Source: Calendula officinalis
Taxonomy: Eukaryota; Streptophyta; Magnoliopsida; Asterales; Asteraceae
Reading direction: 5' to 3'
NCBI GenBank assembly: GCA_963853835.1
Contig: OY970822.1
Coordinates: 13,145,501 to 13,209,500 of the forward strand
DNA length: 64,000 bases
In this document: positions 47,891 through 58,700 of the stretch, one piece after another
Layout: each line of letters starts with the position of its first letter
How positions within the stretch are numbered: the stretch's first letter is position 1
Notes under the pieces: model-generated
The model's input: the letters and a program-made list of their open reading frames with translations, nothing else
Databases searched by the model: none
Told to the model about the DNA's origin: nothing
Translations under genes and position numbers: made by a program

Positions 47891-50800
47891 TTAGATAGCT
47901 GGTGGATCTGTACACCAAGTCCCCCACTCGAATCCGCTCCACTTCGACTTTGAACGATGTTTTATCCAAAAAAATGCTTGGGTTTGTGCTTGAACATTAA
48001 TTGTTTGGAAGGCGCCTGGGTTATTATTAAACACCAATTCATTCCTTGCTTTCCAAATATGCCAATGTGTGGCAAATAGGGCGGTTAGGAATTGTTGTGC
48101 TTTCACCTTTGTATAATTTTCCCTAGCATGCCAATTTAATAAGAGGTCAATATTTCGGATACATCTTATATCCATTGACCACCATTTACAAAAGTTTAGC
48201 CATATTTCCCGTGTTTTTCCGCAACTCCGAAATAAGTTATCCTCGTCTTCGATCTCTCTTTCACAAAAAACACAAACCGCCGATGGAAGAATTATACCCA
48301 TTTTTAGGAGATTAAAACATGTAGGCAAGCGATTATTATATAGTCTCCATATAAAAATATTAACACTTATTGGAACCACTTTTACCCACGACGATCTGAA
48401 CACCACATCTGGACCGGATAAAGCACCTTCAAGAGCACCTCTAGCCGATGCCACTGTATAATTACCATCGGGTTCGAAGGCCCATTTAGGTGTCCATTGG
48501 CCATTTTCCGGGTTCACACTATATTGAAACCATGAGTCTAGTGGGATGTTCAATTTATCACATTGACCACGGATTTTTACTATATTGTTCCATACCCCCG
48601 GAAATTTACTAGATGGAGAAAAAGGAAAAGAGATATTGTGAATACCTCCTATCACCTTCTTCCATAATAATCCATCCTCTTTCTTCAACCTCCACCACCA
48701 TTTTGCCAAAAGAGCAAGGTTTTGGGCCGTTAGGCTTGGTACATTCAAACCGCCGATTTCAATTGGATCGTGCATTTTCTTCCAACTTACCCATTGAATT
48801 TTTCTTTCTCCATGTTTTGAACCCCAAAAAAAATTAGCACGAATTGACTCTAATTTTTTAAGCACATCTTCCGGTACTTTGAATAATGAGAAATAATAAA
48901 TCCCAAGAGCTCCAAGGACGGCTTTGACTAATGTTAGTCTTCCTCCATATGACAAGGATGATGCCTTCCATGAAGATAGTTTTTTTAGAAACTTGTTGAT
49001 GATAATATCCCAATGTGTCATTCGGTGCATAGGAGCCCCGATTAGTAGACCCAAATACTTGAATGGAGTTGACTCGATTCCACAATTTAACCGATTTGAT
49101 ACTCTAGCCACCTCTTGACCTTCAACCCCGAAACCGAATATGTGACTTTTTGACATGTTTACTTTCAAACCGGATGCTAAATAAAAACAATTTAATATGC
49201 GAGAAACATTCCTTGCATTTGATTCAGACCATTCCCCCTATAAAAATAGTATCGTCAGCATATTGTAAATGTGAGATCGGATGATCTACACCTGGGTTAT
49301 GAATACCGTGGAATACTCCTTTTTCCGATGCTTCACTCATGGCAATATGTATGCATTCAACCGCAATGATGAATAAAAAAGGGGCCATCAGGTCGCCTTG
49401 CCTTAAACCTCTACATATCTTGAATTCCTCCGTAGGTGACCCATTTAGAAGGACCGATGCTTTTGCAGAAGAGAGGCATGTTTTAATCCATCTTCTCCGT
49501 TTTTCCCCAAAACCCATCTGTTCCATAATTGAGTCAAGAAATTCCCAAATCAAAGTGTCATATGCCTTTTCAAAGTCCACCTTAAATACTAGGAGTTGTT
49601 TTTTAATTTTTTTTAAACCACGATATGACTTCACTTAAGATAATTGGGCCATCCAGAATGTTTCGGCCTTCAATAAAAGCCGATTGCTCGATGCTGACAA
49701 TATCCCCCATAACCGGTTTGAGCCGGTTAGCTAGACACTTAGCTATTATCTTATACAAACTCCCGATTAGGCTAATGGGGCGGTAATCAGAAACTTCTAG
49801 AGGAATCTCACACTTTGGAATAAGTGTGAAAAATAATGAATTACTACCAAAGTTTAGATCACCCCCGTTTTCAAATTGCTCAATCGCTTTCATTAAATCC
49901 TCTTCTATAATACCCCAATATTTTTATAAAATGCGAATGTGAAGCCATCCGGTCCTGGAGCTTTTTCCACCCCAAAATCCCATACGGCTTTTTTGACCTC
50001 ACTTTTTGTTAGCTTAGATTCAAGCTGAGTTTGTTGAGATATTGATAAAGTTTTGAATTTATTGCTAACAAAACGAGGCCTTGATTGAATTGGTTCTGAG
50101 AATATTTTTTTGAAATGATTATGCATACCTCTTTTCACAGCTTTTGGGTTTTCAGTCCATATGCCGTTGAAGGACAACCCATAAATGAAATTTTTCCTGT
50201 TATTGTGATTTAGGGTATTATGAAAAAATCTGGAATTCTCGTCGCCATTAATACACCATTTTACCCTGGATTTTTGCTTTATATCTCGAATTTTAACAGC
50301 TTCCTTCTCCCGGATCTGGAAGTTAACATTTATTCTCATTGTTTTCTCTTCTTCTGAAAGTCCTGTCGACTCCGCTTTTTTTGTCTAGGTCCAATGCCTT
50401 CTTTTGTAGTATAGACAAGCTGTTATCTTTGATCGTAGCTCTCCAGTTCTTTATTCCTAGCTTTACCTTTTTTAGTTTCCTGCAAAACAATTGTATATCC
50501 GATACGCTACCAGGGTTTGGCGTGGACCAAGTCGTGGTAACAATTTTTTCTAACTCTAAACACGAGGCCCAGGAATTAAAAAATTTAAAATAAGTGGGCC
50601 CAAAATCAAAATTAACTGAATTAAGAAACAAAGGACATTGATCGATGTGACCTCTGCGCATAATATTAACGCTGGGATTATGCCAGATGTCGAAGAAGTT
50701 TCGTGATACAAGGATTATGTCTATTAACCTTAGTTTCCCACTATCTGGTGTGCTTCTCGAATACCTTCTACCTCCTTTCTTTACCTCGTGTAAACCCGAG

Positions 50801-51331
50801 TCACTGATAAATTTATTAAACGCCCTAGCACCTGTACGTGAAAATGATGTGCCTGCTCTTTCTGACTCTTTACGAACCTCATTGAAATCGCCAAACACGA
50901 CCCAGACACGATTTGAGTCAGACTCAATTATTGATTGAATTTCGGTCCATAGAAGTGTTTTAGATCTAAGATTCTGTGGTGAATACGCATTTATGAACCC
51001 ACACTCTATATTAGAACCTCTTATTACCCCCCCTAATTATGAGAAAACCGGCCCCTGTCAACGAATCAACTTTTGAGAACCAAGATGGATCTCAGATTGA
51101 CGCCAAACCCCCTGATTTACCATTAGGGTTAGCGACTTCATACTCCATTCCGGATCTACCCCAATATGCTCTAATTAAATTAACATCTAAATTTGCAACC
51201 ATTGTTTCCTGTAACCCAAGGAATTGGATTTTATTTGTTGATCTAATTCCTTGGATCCACCTCTTTTTTAGGGTGCAATTAACACCTCTTATGTTTATAG
51301 ATAGTAGCTTTATTAATAACCAGTTTTGCAT
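47891..51331 (-). pseudogene. LINE ORF2: endonuclease, reverse transcriptase, zinc-binding tail
   Basis: The first piece (51331-51092) begins the endonuclease with LLSINIRGVNCTLKKRW and LGLQET. The next (50898-50323) has FGDFNEVRKE, LRLIDIILVSRNF and HIDQCPLFL. Then 50339-49905 includes EKAPGPDGFTF, 49893-49603 has RPISLIGSLYKI and EGRNILDG, and 49634-49224 carries LVFKVDFEKAYDTL, CRGLRQGDLMAPFLF and the polymerase site QYADDTIFIG. Finally 49168-47891 holds the thumb and a zf-RVT-type region, WRLYNNRLPTC with CVFCEREIEDEDNLFRSC. The pieces lie in different frames, so at least four shifts or stops break the protein. The catalytic YADD itself survives. Confidence 0.9.
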
Positions 51332-53268
51332 CCTACACCTTTGATTACATCATTGATGTCCGAGCCATAATTCTCAACTTGGAACCCGACAAGATTACCT
51401 ACTTCTATGGTATTCTGGACCTCGGCAGATGTTGATATGGAATCAGACGACACCGGAATAGGGGTACTAACCTTTCTTTTAGAGATCTTCTTTTTGGGTT
51501 TTTGATTTACACCAATAATGTTTCTGGACATTTTTCTGAATGTAAGCGGGCATGTAATTGTTCTAGCTGAAGATGTTGTCGACGAACAAGGGATATTTAG
51601 ATCGATAGGCTTTAATTTTGGAGTTTGTGATAACCTCATTGCGCTCGGAGAGTTTAACTTTGCTCCGGGATCTTGTGTATCGTCAATGAACTGAGTTGTT
51701 TCTGTATCATCTAGACACCCATTTGGAAATGGTCTAATAGGTGATAAGATGTCTTGGGCCAACTTACATGGATTTGGGCTAGACTTATAAAATTCAAATG
51801 GGCTTTGTTGGCTCGGCGGGCTTGAGCAATTATCGATATTGGGCTCCTGCTCTTGGACTTCTATATTTCCGCCATCATTTTCCTCTTCACTACTGTCTTC
51901 GTGCCCTAATGATTCAGGACCCACTGGAGTGAAGCCGTTATTGGATTTTGCACAATCATTCGATGCATTGGGGTCATCAACATCTCGATACCAACAATTC
52001 TGAGGATTGTCTTCCCCATGAGTCACGTCTTCCCCATGAATCACCGACTTTTCAAATGATCTGGATTTTTTAACAGGGTTATTATCACCGGCGGTTTGAT
52101 TTTCCGGCGATCGCTGTTCGTGATAGTTCGGCTGCCATAATCAGTTAATTTCTCTTTCTTCTAAATTGATCTCGTCTTCCTCATTGCTTGTATTATCTTC
52201 ATCGTCATCGTCTGTATCTCCCCAATGTGAGACAACAATGGAGCCTGGGATGAGCCTGTTCGATTCATGCTGGTCTTCTGTGATTCTGATTGGGAATTCT
52301 CTCCCGTCAAAAACTACTTTTATAGATTTATTAATCCATGTCAATTGTGAATTAATGATTCCAACTCTTCCGTATCCCCAATTGGCGTTGTCTAATGTGC
52401 ACTCTTCTTCTATGATAATCTCCCCAAAGGTTTTTCCGATCTTGTTGAATGTGTCAGTACACCAACCATGTACAGGGACGCCGTATATCTGGATAGATGC
52501 GATCCTATCTTTTACCATCGTATTTGGCATCCATCTTAATAAACTTGAGAACCAATTCTCCCATATGTTCGATGCATTTTTCTTGAATCCCCATGCTTCG
52601 TCAATGGACTCGAACTCCTATATGACCGATAACCCTCCCAAATAGCGTATTTTTATGTTACCGCACCCGTCTGCACTCTTGAGGTCTTGTAAGTTCCACA
52701 ATATATTAACATTCTTAGCCCTACCCACCAGACTTGATGCTAACCAGGTCCTTCTTGCCGGATCCGTGTCGATTACTATCGATTGATGTTGTTCGTGTGT
52801 TTCGTCTTTGCGACCAGTTACTGCATCGGCAAATGATCTACCTTTATGGATCGGCGATGCTTTATACGCGCCTCTATGTTTGTCGGACTGTGGGGGTGGG
52901 CGGGTATATTGTTGATGTTGTACTGGTATATCCGCTTTGTGATTTCTATCGAACTTGGCAATACTTACCTTAATGGCGTTCCACCCAATCCTCACATTCT
53001 GTATACTACGTTCGAAGGAAAGTGGGTCGGATATTCCTGCGTACCTTATGAATCCAAACCTGCTGTCATCCTTGGTTCTTCTTCTGGCGATGTATACATC
53101 TACCAAGTTCCCGTATTTCCTAAACTCATTCCATAGGGTAAGTTTGGTCGTCTCGTCAGAGAAGTTCGCGATGAAGAAGGATATTGATCGATTATTCTCC
53201 GATCTGTGTTGGTTATAGTCTCCTTCTTGGCGTCTGTGGTGGCTTCTTTCCTTTCTCTGGTGAACCAC
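51313..53268 (-). pseudogene. LINE ORF1, RRM-containing Gag-like protein
   Basis: Three pieces in one frame are separated by stops: 53268-52618, 52530-52141 and 52044-51313. The first has an RNA-recognition motif with RNP2-like SISFFIANFS and RNP1-like SRFGFIRYAG. The second resembles the DUF4283 type found in plant LINE ORF1 (IQIYGVPVHGW...FNKIGKTFGEI). The third is an acidic, Ser/Pro-rich tail ending close to and overlapping the start of ORF2 (51331). ORF1 proteins bind the LINE RNA. The in-frame stops at 52618 and 52141 make this copy defective. Confidence 0.85.
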
Positions 53269-53489
53269 CGTCCATTCTCCGGCGTCTTTTCATCTTCCGG
53301 GGTATCGCTCTCTCTCACGCTCTCTCTCCATTTGTACTCGTTTTTTTTTTTTGTAGTATAATTTTTAATTAAATGGAATTTGTTGCAATTTTATTTAGTA
53401 AAATTTTATTGAACCTAAAGTTTGTAGTCTCGTGATGATGTGAAGTATTAAAATTTGATGTAAGGTATTGCTAAAAACATATTTTCCCT

Positions 53490-53850
53490 ATTTCAAAATA
53501 AGTGAATAACTTTCATTTTTGGGGTGTTTCAAAATACTATCTTCGTCCCAAAATTATTGTCCACATACAAAAATCACACAGTTTAAGAAAAGTACATTTA
53601 TTACACCGTCTAACCCAATAAAATTTCATATTTACCACTTAACTATTTCAATAAGCTTTCCCAAACATGCACTTATAATTCCTGAATAATAAAATATGAA
53701 CTTGTAATGTTTGGGAAAACTTATTAAGGATGTTTATTAGCTTGAAAACTCAAGCTTATTAAGCTAATAAGGCTCTTTAATAAACTTTCCCAAACATGCC
53801 CTTATAATTCTTGAATTATAAAATATGAAGTTGTACGCCACTAACTGAAT
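53490..53850. mobile_element. MITE fragments with a repeated 58-bp segment
   Basis: The part from 53490 has CTATTTCAAAATAAGTG and CTTCGTCCCAAAATTATTG, like Stowaway ends. The segment CTTTCCCAAACATGC...AAATATGAA occurs at about 53657 and again at about 53785, the first followed by its inverted form (ATGTTTGGGAAAAC). It was probably made by insertion and duplication of a small element. Confidence 0.5.
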
Positions 53851-55262
53851 AGGGATTCCCAATATAGACTGTCCACGACGAGGTTTCAGTTTAGTACAAT
53901 TGGTCCTTGTCCATATAACCTCGCCTCCCAGGAGTTTTTCAAGCCTTGCAATCCATTTTTTAGACACGAATTTGTTATAAAATAGCGTATCAAGTATCAC
54001 ATAAAAAGGAGGCTTGATACTGAAACTTTGTTTCCAAAGCATAAGCCTTTTTGAATCCGTGATTATAGTATCCTCCTTCTTCACAAGTTGCTCATCAGCT
54101 TTCTTTAAAGAGGACTCAAGTAGAAATTTAGCTGCTTCCATTGAAACTCTAACTCCATTCTTCCACGTGAATTTACGATGATTGGCGCCTGAAAAGAAAA
54201 TATTGTTAACCAATAATGACAATCAATGATTAATTTAAAAATAAATGATTAAAAAACATTTAACAATTCACAATCATAATCCAATATTCGCCCTGTAGCA
54301 AAGAAAAACCTCGCATGTAGCATGTTTTCACATGCATCAAGATATTGTTTAAGACAAAGTGCATCAGGTTGTTCTCCAGAATGAAAACACCTAAATTATA
54401 TACATTGGAAAACATTAAAAAGTTTCTTAAATTTCAAAAATAAAATAAACGAAAAATAACATACTCAAATTGTATAGCAGACAGAAACGCATAATCAACA
54501 AGGTTGTCGGCTTCAACAGCAATCCCCATCGCAGAGAGATTTTTAATGGTACATTTACTTAATTTCAATGTGACATCGCATCCAAGAAAATTTTTCATAA
54601 TACTAATTCTTTCTTGTGCCTCAAAAGGTTGCAGATTTGTGGTGTAAAACTCATAATCAGCTATTACAACAAAAGGAGGATCAAATTTTAACCTTCTTCT
54701 GAAGATTCTTGCATCATGGTAATAAGCCTGATAAATAGGGCAAAATGATTAGTACCTAAACAAAATGAGTACCTATATAAATTTTTAAGAAAACAATACC
54801 TTTTTCTTTCACTTGTATCTCATCATTTAGAAATTTAGCTACTTCAGATGTAACTGTAATATTCATTCGTCCATCTGAATATTCAATAACCGGCACCTAA
54901 AAAATTGTTAGCAATAATTACGATCAGTGCTAAATTTAAAAAAAAATGTTATAAGAACCTTTAGCATTTGACAATTATAATCTGATATTCGCCCTGCAAC
55001 AAACAATAACCTCAAATGCTGCGTATTTTCACATGTTTGAAGATACTGATTAAGGCAAATTGTATCATGATGTACACCAGAATGAGAACACCTGAATTTT
55101 ACATTGGAAAACATTACTAAATTACTTAAATCTGAAAAATAAAATAAACTAGAAATAACATACTCAAATTGATTAGCTGAAAGCAACGCAGAATCAACAA
55201 GGTTTTCCACTTCAGAACGGCTCTCTATACCGGAGAGATTTTCAATGGTACATTTACTTAAT
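53780..55262 (-). pseudogene. unrecognised gene remnant made of a repeated module
   Basis: Six exon-like blocks fit on the minus strand: 55262-55164, 55091-54959, 54896-54800, 54727-54465, 54390-54258 and 54188-53780. The same module recurs: a part with CxHSG...CLxQYL..CEN...GRIxDYxC, a part with PVIEYSDGRM...EVAKFL, and a part with PPFxVI.D..FY...LG followed by LSKCTI.NLS and NLVD.A.LSA.QFE. Copy 1 is cut at its 5' end, copy 2 is complete, and copy 3 begins at 54390 and runs to 53850. Blocks 55091-54959 and 54390-54258 have the same length (133 bp). Broken phase between the third and fourth blocks and a frameshift near 54150 argue for a pseudogene. The last residues come from MITE sequence. 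I do not recognise the family; a faint LGG pattern recalls BRCT, with low confidence. Confidence 0.6.
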
Positions 55263-55477
55263 AATAAGGTTGTCCATTTTAGAACAACTCTCTTATTTGT
55301 ATAATTTTTTATGGGTTTATTTTATGTTTTTGCTAATCAAAATATTTATTATATATGAGCGATAATTAATACAAGTCATATTTACCTCTGACTTGCACTA
55401 ATAAAATTTGCCTGCCTTTGAAAAAAATCAGCAACTCAAATTTTTTTGCCCACATAAAATATGGACTTACTATTTAA

Positions 55478-55513
55478 CGCTCTTCAGATATTATTACTCA
55501 TGCTTATTCTGAT
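55478..55513 (+). pseudogene. old copia remnant, RNase H start (left of element D)
   Basis: The plus strand reads RSSDIITHAYSD, like the start of copia RNase H up to its first catalytic Asp. The sequence is interrupted right after this by element D and resumes at 60348. Confidence 0.6.
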
Positions 55514-55708
55514 TGAAATGAATTGAATTGCTTGCCTCATTCCATTACATTACCATGGTATTTATACATAGAGAAAAGGGAATATTACAGGAATATGCTA
55601 TTCTATTCTAAGCCTATAATATATGCTATCAATGCTAATTTACACAAATATGGAAATAATATACACTATTGATTTCTGTTGACCAGCCATAGTTTGTTTC
55701 CGTTAATA
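55514..55708 (-). repeat. 3' LTR of copia element D
   Basis: The LTR is 195 bp. The minus strand runs from TATTAACGG to TTCATTTCA, a TA...CA end pair instead of TG...CA. The gag-pol stop codon (55703-55705) lies inside it. Confidence 0.93.
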
Positions 55709-58700
55709 CTCCCCCGCAGTCGAATCAGTAGCTGGTCGGATAGAGAGACTGGAGCGGAAGCGGGTAAACAGCTGACGAGGTAAGCCCTTAGTGAAGATAT
55801 CTGCATATTGGTAATCGGCAGGGACATGAAGGACTCGAAGAGAACCCATACGCACTTTTTCGCGAACAAAGTGAATGTCAATTTCAATGTGTTTTGTGCG
55901 TTGATGTTGTACTGGGTTTTGAGTGAGGTATACAGCTGATATGTTGTCGCAGTAGATGATGGTGGCTTGACGTAGTGGAAGATGTAGCTCGAGAAGCAGG
56001 TTACGTAGCCATGTAGTTTCTGCTGCGGCGTTTGCGACACCTTTGTATTCTGCCTCGGCGCTGGATCGGGAGATAGTAGGTTGTCTTTTTGATGACCATG
56101 AGATGATGTTATCACCGAGGAAAACGCAGTATCCAGATGTGGAGCGACGAGAGTCTGGGCAACCCCCCCAGTCGGCATCGGAGTATGCCGTGAGTTTTGT
56201 TGACTTGGATGGGGTTATGTGGAGCCCATGATCGCTTGTACCCTTGAGATATCGTAGTATTCGTTTTAGAAAGTTGAAGTGCGGTTCTCGAGGTGCGTGC
56301 ATGAACAGACATATTTGTTGAACGGCATAAGTGATGTCTGGGCGAGTAAAGGTTAAGTATTGAAGTGCTCCTGCGAGACTACGATAGAGGGTAGGGTCTT
56401 TCATGAATGCGCCAGTTGTTTCACTGAGTTTCGAGCTGGTGTCAACCGGTGTGGCACTAGATTTGCAATTTTGCATGTTTGCTCGTTTAAGGATATCGTG
56501 CACATACTGTTCTTGTGTGAGAAATAGACCACCATTTTGTTGTTTTACGTGGATACCGAGAAAGTGGTGAATTGATCCGAGGTCCGACATAGCAAATTCT
56601 TTGGATAATGAATCAATAAAGTACCGTAGAGTTATGTTGTCGGATGCAGTTAAGATGATGTCATCCACATATAGAAGAAGATACGCCATTTTGTTCCCTT
56701 TGTGGAATACAAAAAGAGAGTTGTCACTTGTGGTGCTTTGGAATCCGCATGAATGAATGTATGTGGCAAAACGATGATACCAAGCGCGTGGTGCCTGTTT
56801 AAGACCATATAAAGATTTCTTCAAGCGACATACATGCTTTGGGTGTTTTGGATCTACAAAGCCTGGTGGTTGAAACATATACACTGTTTCTTTAAGATCA
56901 CCATGTAAAAATGCATTTTTCACATCTAATTGATGGATCGGCCATGATCTTGAAACGGCGAGACTTAAAACAGTGCGGATGGTGGTTGGTTTCACAACAG
57001 GACTAAACGTTTCGTCGCAGTCAATTCCGACTTGTTGGCTTTTGCCGTTGACAACCAATCTTGCTTTATATCGTGCAAGAGTCCCGTTCGCGTGAAATTT
57101 GTGTCGATAGAGCCACATGCATCGTATAACATGAGCATCTGGCGGCCTTGGCACAAGATCCCAAGTGTTATTGCCTATTAAAGCCGTGTGTTCATCGGTC
57201 ATGGCAGAGTGCCAGTTTGGATCGGACAGGGCATGGTTGTGTGATTTCGGCAGGGGAGAAATTAGTGGGTGTTGTGTGACGGTGTTGAGGTTGAGTGGTG
57301 GATTAGGTTTAGTGATGCCAGCTTTAGAGCGGGTTGTCATGGGGTGACTGGTTGGTGGTGGGTTTGGTGTTGGTGGTTGTCTTCGTGAGTAAGTGAGAGG
57401 GTAGTAGGTTGGAGGTGGAGATGGGGGTTGAGGTATGTTTGTTGGTGGGGGAGGTGTTGGTGGGGTAGGTGTTGGTGTCGGTGGCGTGTTGTGGGTGGGG
57501 GTTTCAGGATTGTTGGAAGGTGTATGTGTGTGAGGGTGGAAAAAAAGTGGGGATGGATCAGAATCTAGAAATGTGTAGTTATGTGGTGTTGTGGGTTTGA
57601 TGTTGGCATATGGAAAGAGAGTTTCATCAAAAGTGACGTGTCGTGATAGTATGATTTTTCCGGTAGTGATGTCAAGGCAACGATAACCACGGTATTGTGC
57701 TGGGTATCCTAGAAATAGACAAGGGGTGGAGCGGGGTGCGAGTTTGTGTTGCCGAGTGGCTGAGAGGTTGGGGAAACATGCGCAACCGAAAACGCGTAGA
57801 TGATCGTATGTTGGGTTTTTGAGGTAGAGAGCGGAAGTGGGTGTGCGGTTTGCTAATAGGGTGGTTGGAAGGATGTTGTGGAGGTAGCATGCTGTGTGAA
57901 GGGCCTCAACCCAAAAGTGTGGGGGGAGAGAGGCATGAGTTAAAAGTGAGAGCATGAGTTCGTTGATGCGACGAATCATGCGTTCAGCAGTGCCATTTTG
58001 CTGAGATGTGTGAGGGCACGAAAAACGAATGTGTAGGCCGGCAGTGGTGGCGAAGTTATGAAATGAGTGATTGTCGAATTCACCACCTTTGTCGCATTGA
58101 AAAGTTTTGGTATCAGTGTTGAACTGAGTTTTGATAAATCTGTAAAAATGTTTAATTTTCTCATATGTTTCAGATTTATATTTAATTGGAAAAGTCCATG
58201 TAAAATGGGTGAAATCATCAATAAGAATAAGATAGTATTTGAAACCAGTTTTGCTTTGGATGGGTGAAGTCCAAAGGTCAGCATGAACTAAATCAAAAGG
58301 TTTTAAAGTGGTGGAAGTGGAGTTTTTAAATGGGAGACGTTTATGTTTTGCAATTTGACATGAGTGACAAATAGAATCGCGATCAATTTTATTGCAAGAA
58401 ATAAGTTTATTATGATTTAAAAAATCCATTACATTATTTCCTGGGTGACCGAGACGTGAGTGCCATAATGGAGAAGTTGCAGTAATAAAATGAGCTGATG
58501 CTGGGGTTGTGGACGGTTCTGTGAAAGGGTATAGATCGCCGGTACTATTGTGTCTCGAAAGGTGCTTCCCACTCTTGTAATCCTTTATAGAAAAACCATA
58601 AGGATCAAATTCAACAGAAAATTGGTTATGAATGCAAAATTTTCGGACGGATATAAGATTTTTGACAACGTGTGGTGTGTGAAGGATTTCGTTTAATTTG

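Larger units (their letters stand above)
47637..53336 (-). mobile_element. L1-type LINE, nearly full length, decayed
   Basis: On the minus strand the element runs from a GA-rich 5' end near 53336, through an RRM-containing ORF1 and an endonuclease/reverse transcriptase ORF2, to a poly-A tail (plus-strand T tract 47617-47636). CTCGTTTTTTT occurs at both borders (47613-47623 and 53337-53347), a likely target duplication. Stops and frameshifts in both ORFs show it can no longer move by itself. It has the same direction as the KH gene and its tail lies about 145 bases upstream of that gene's 5' UTR splice donor. Confidence 0.9.

Noticed and set aside
52734..53218. Plus-strand frames opposite LINE ORF1
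   Set aside because: They are shadows of ORF1; only the minus strand gives RRM motifs.
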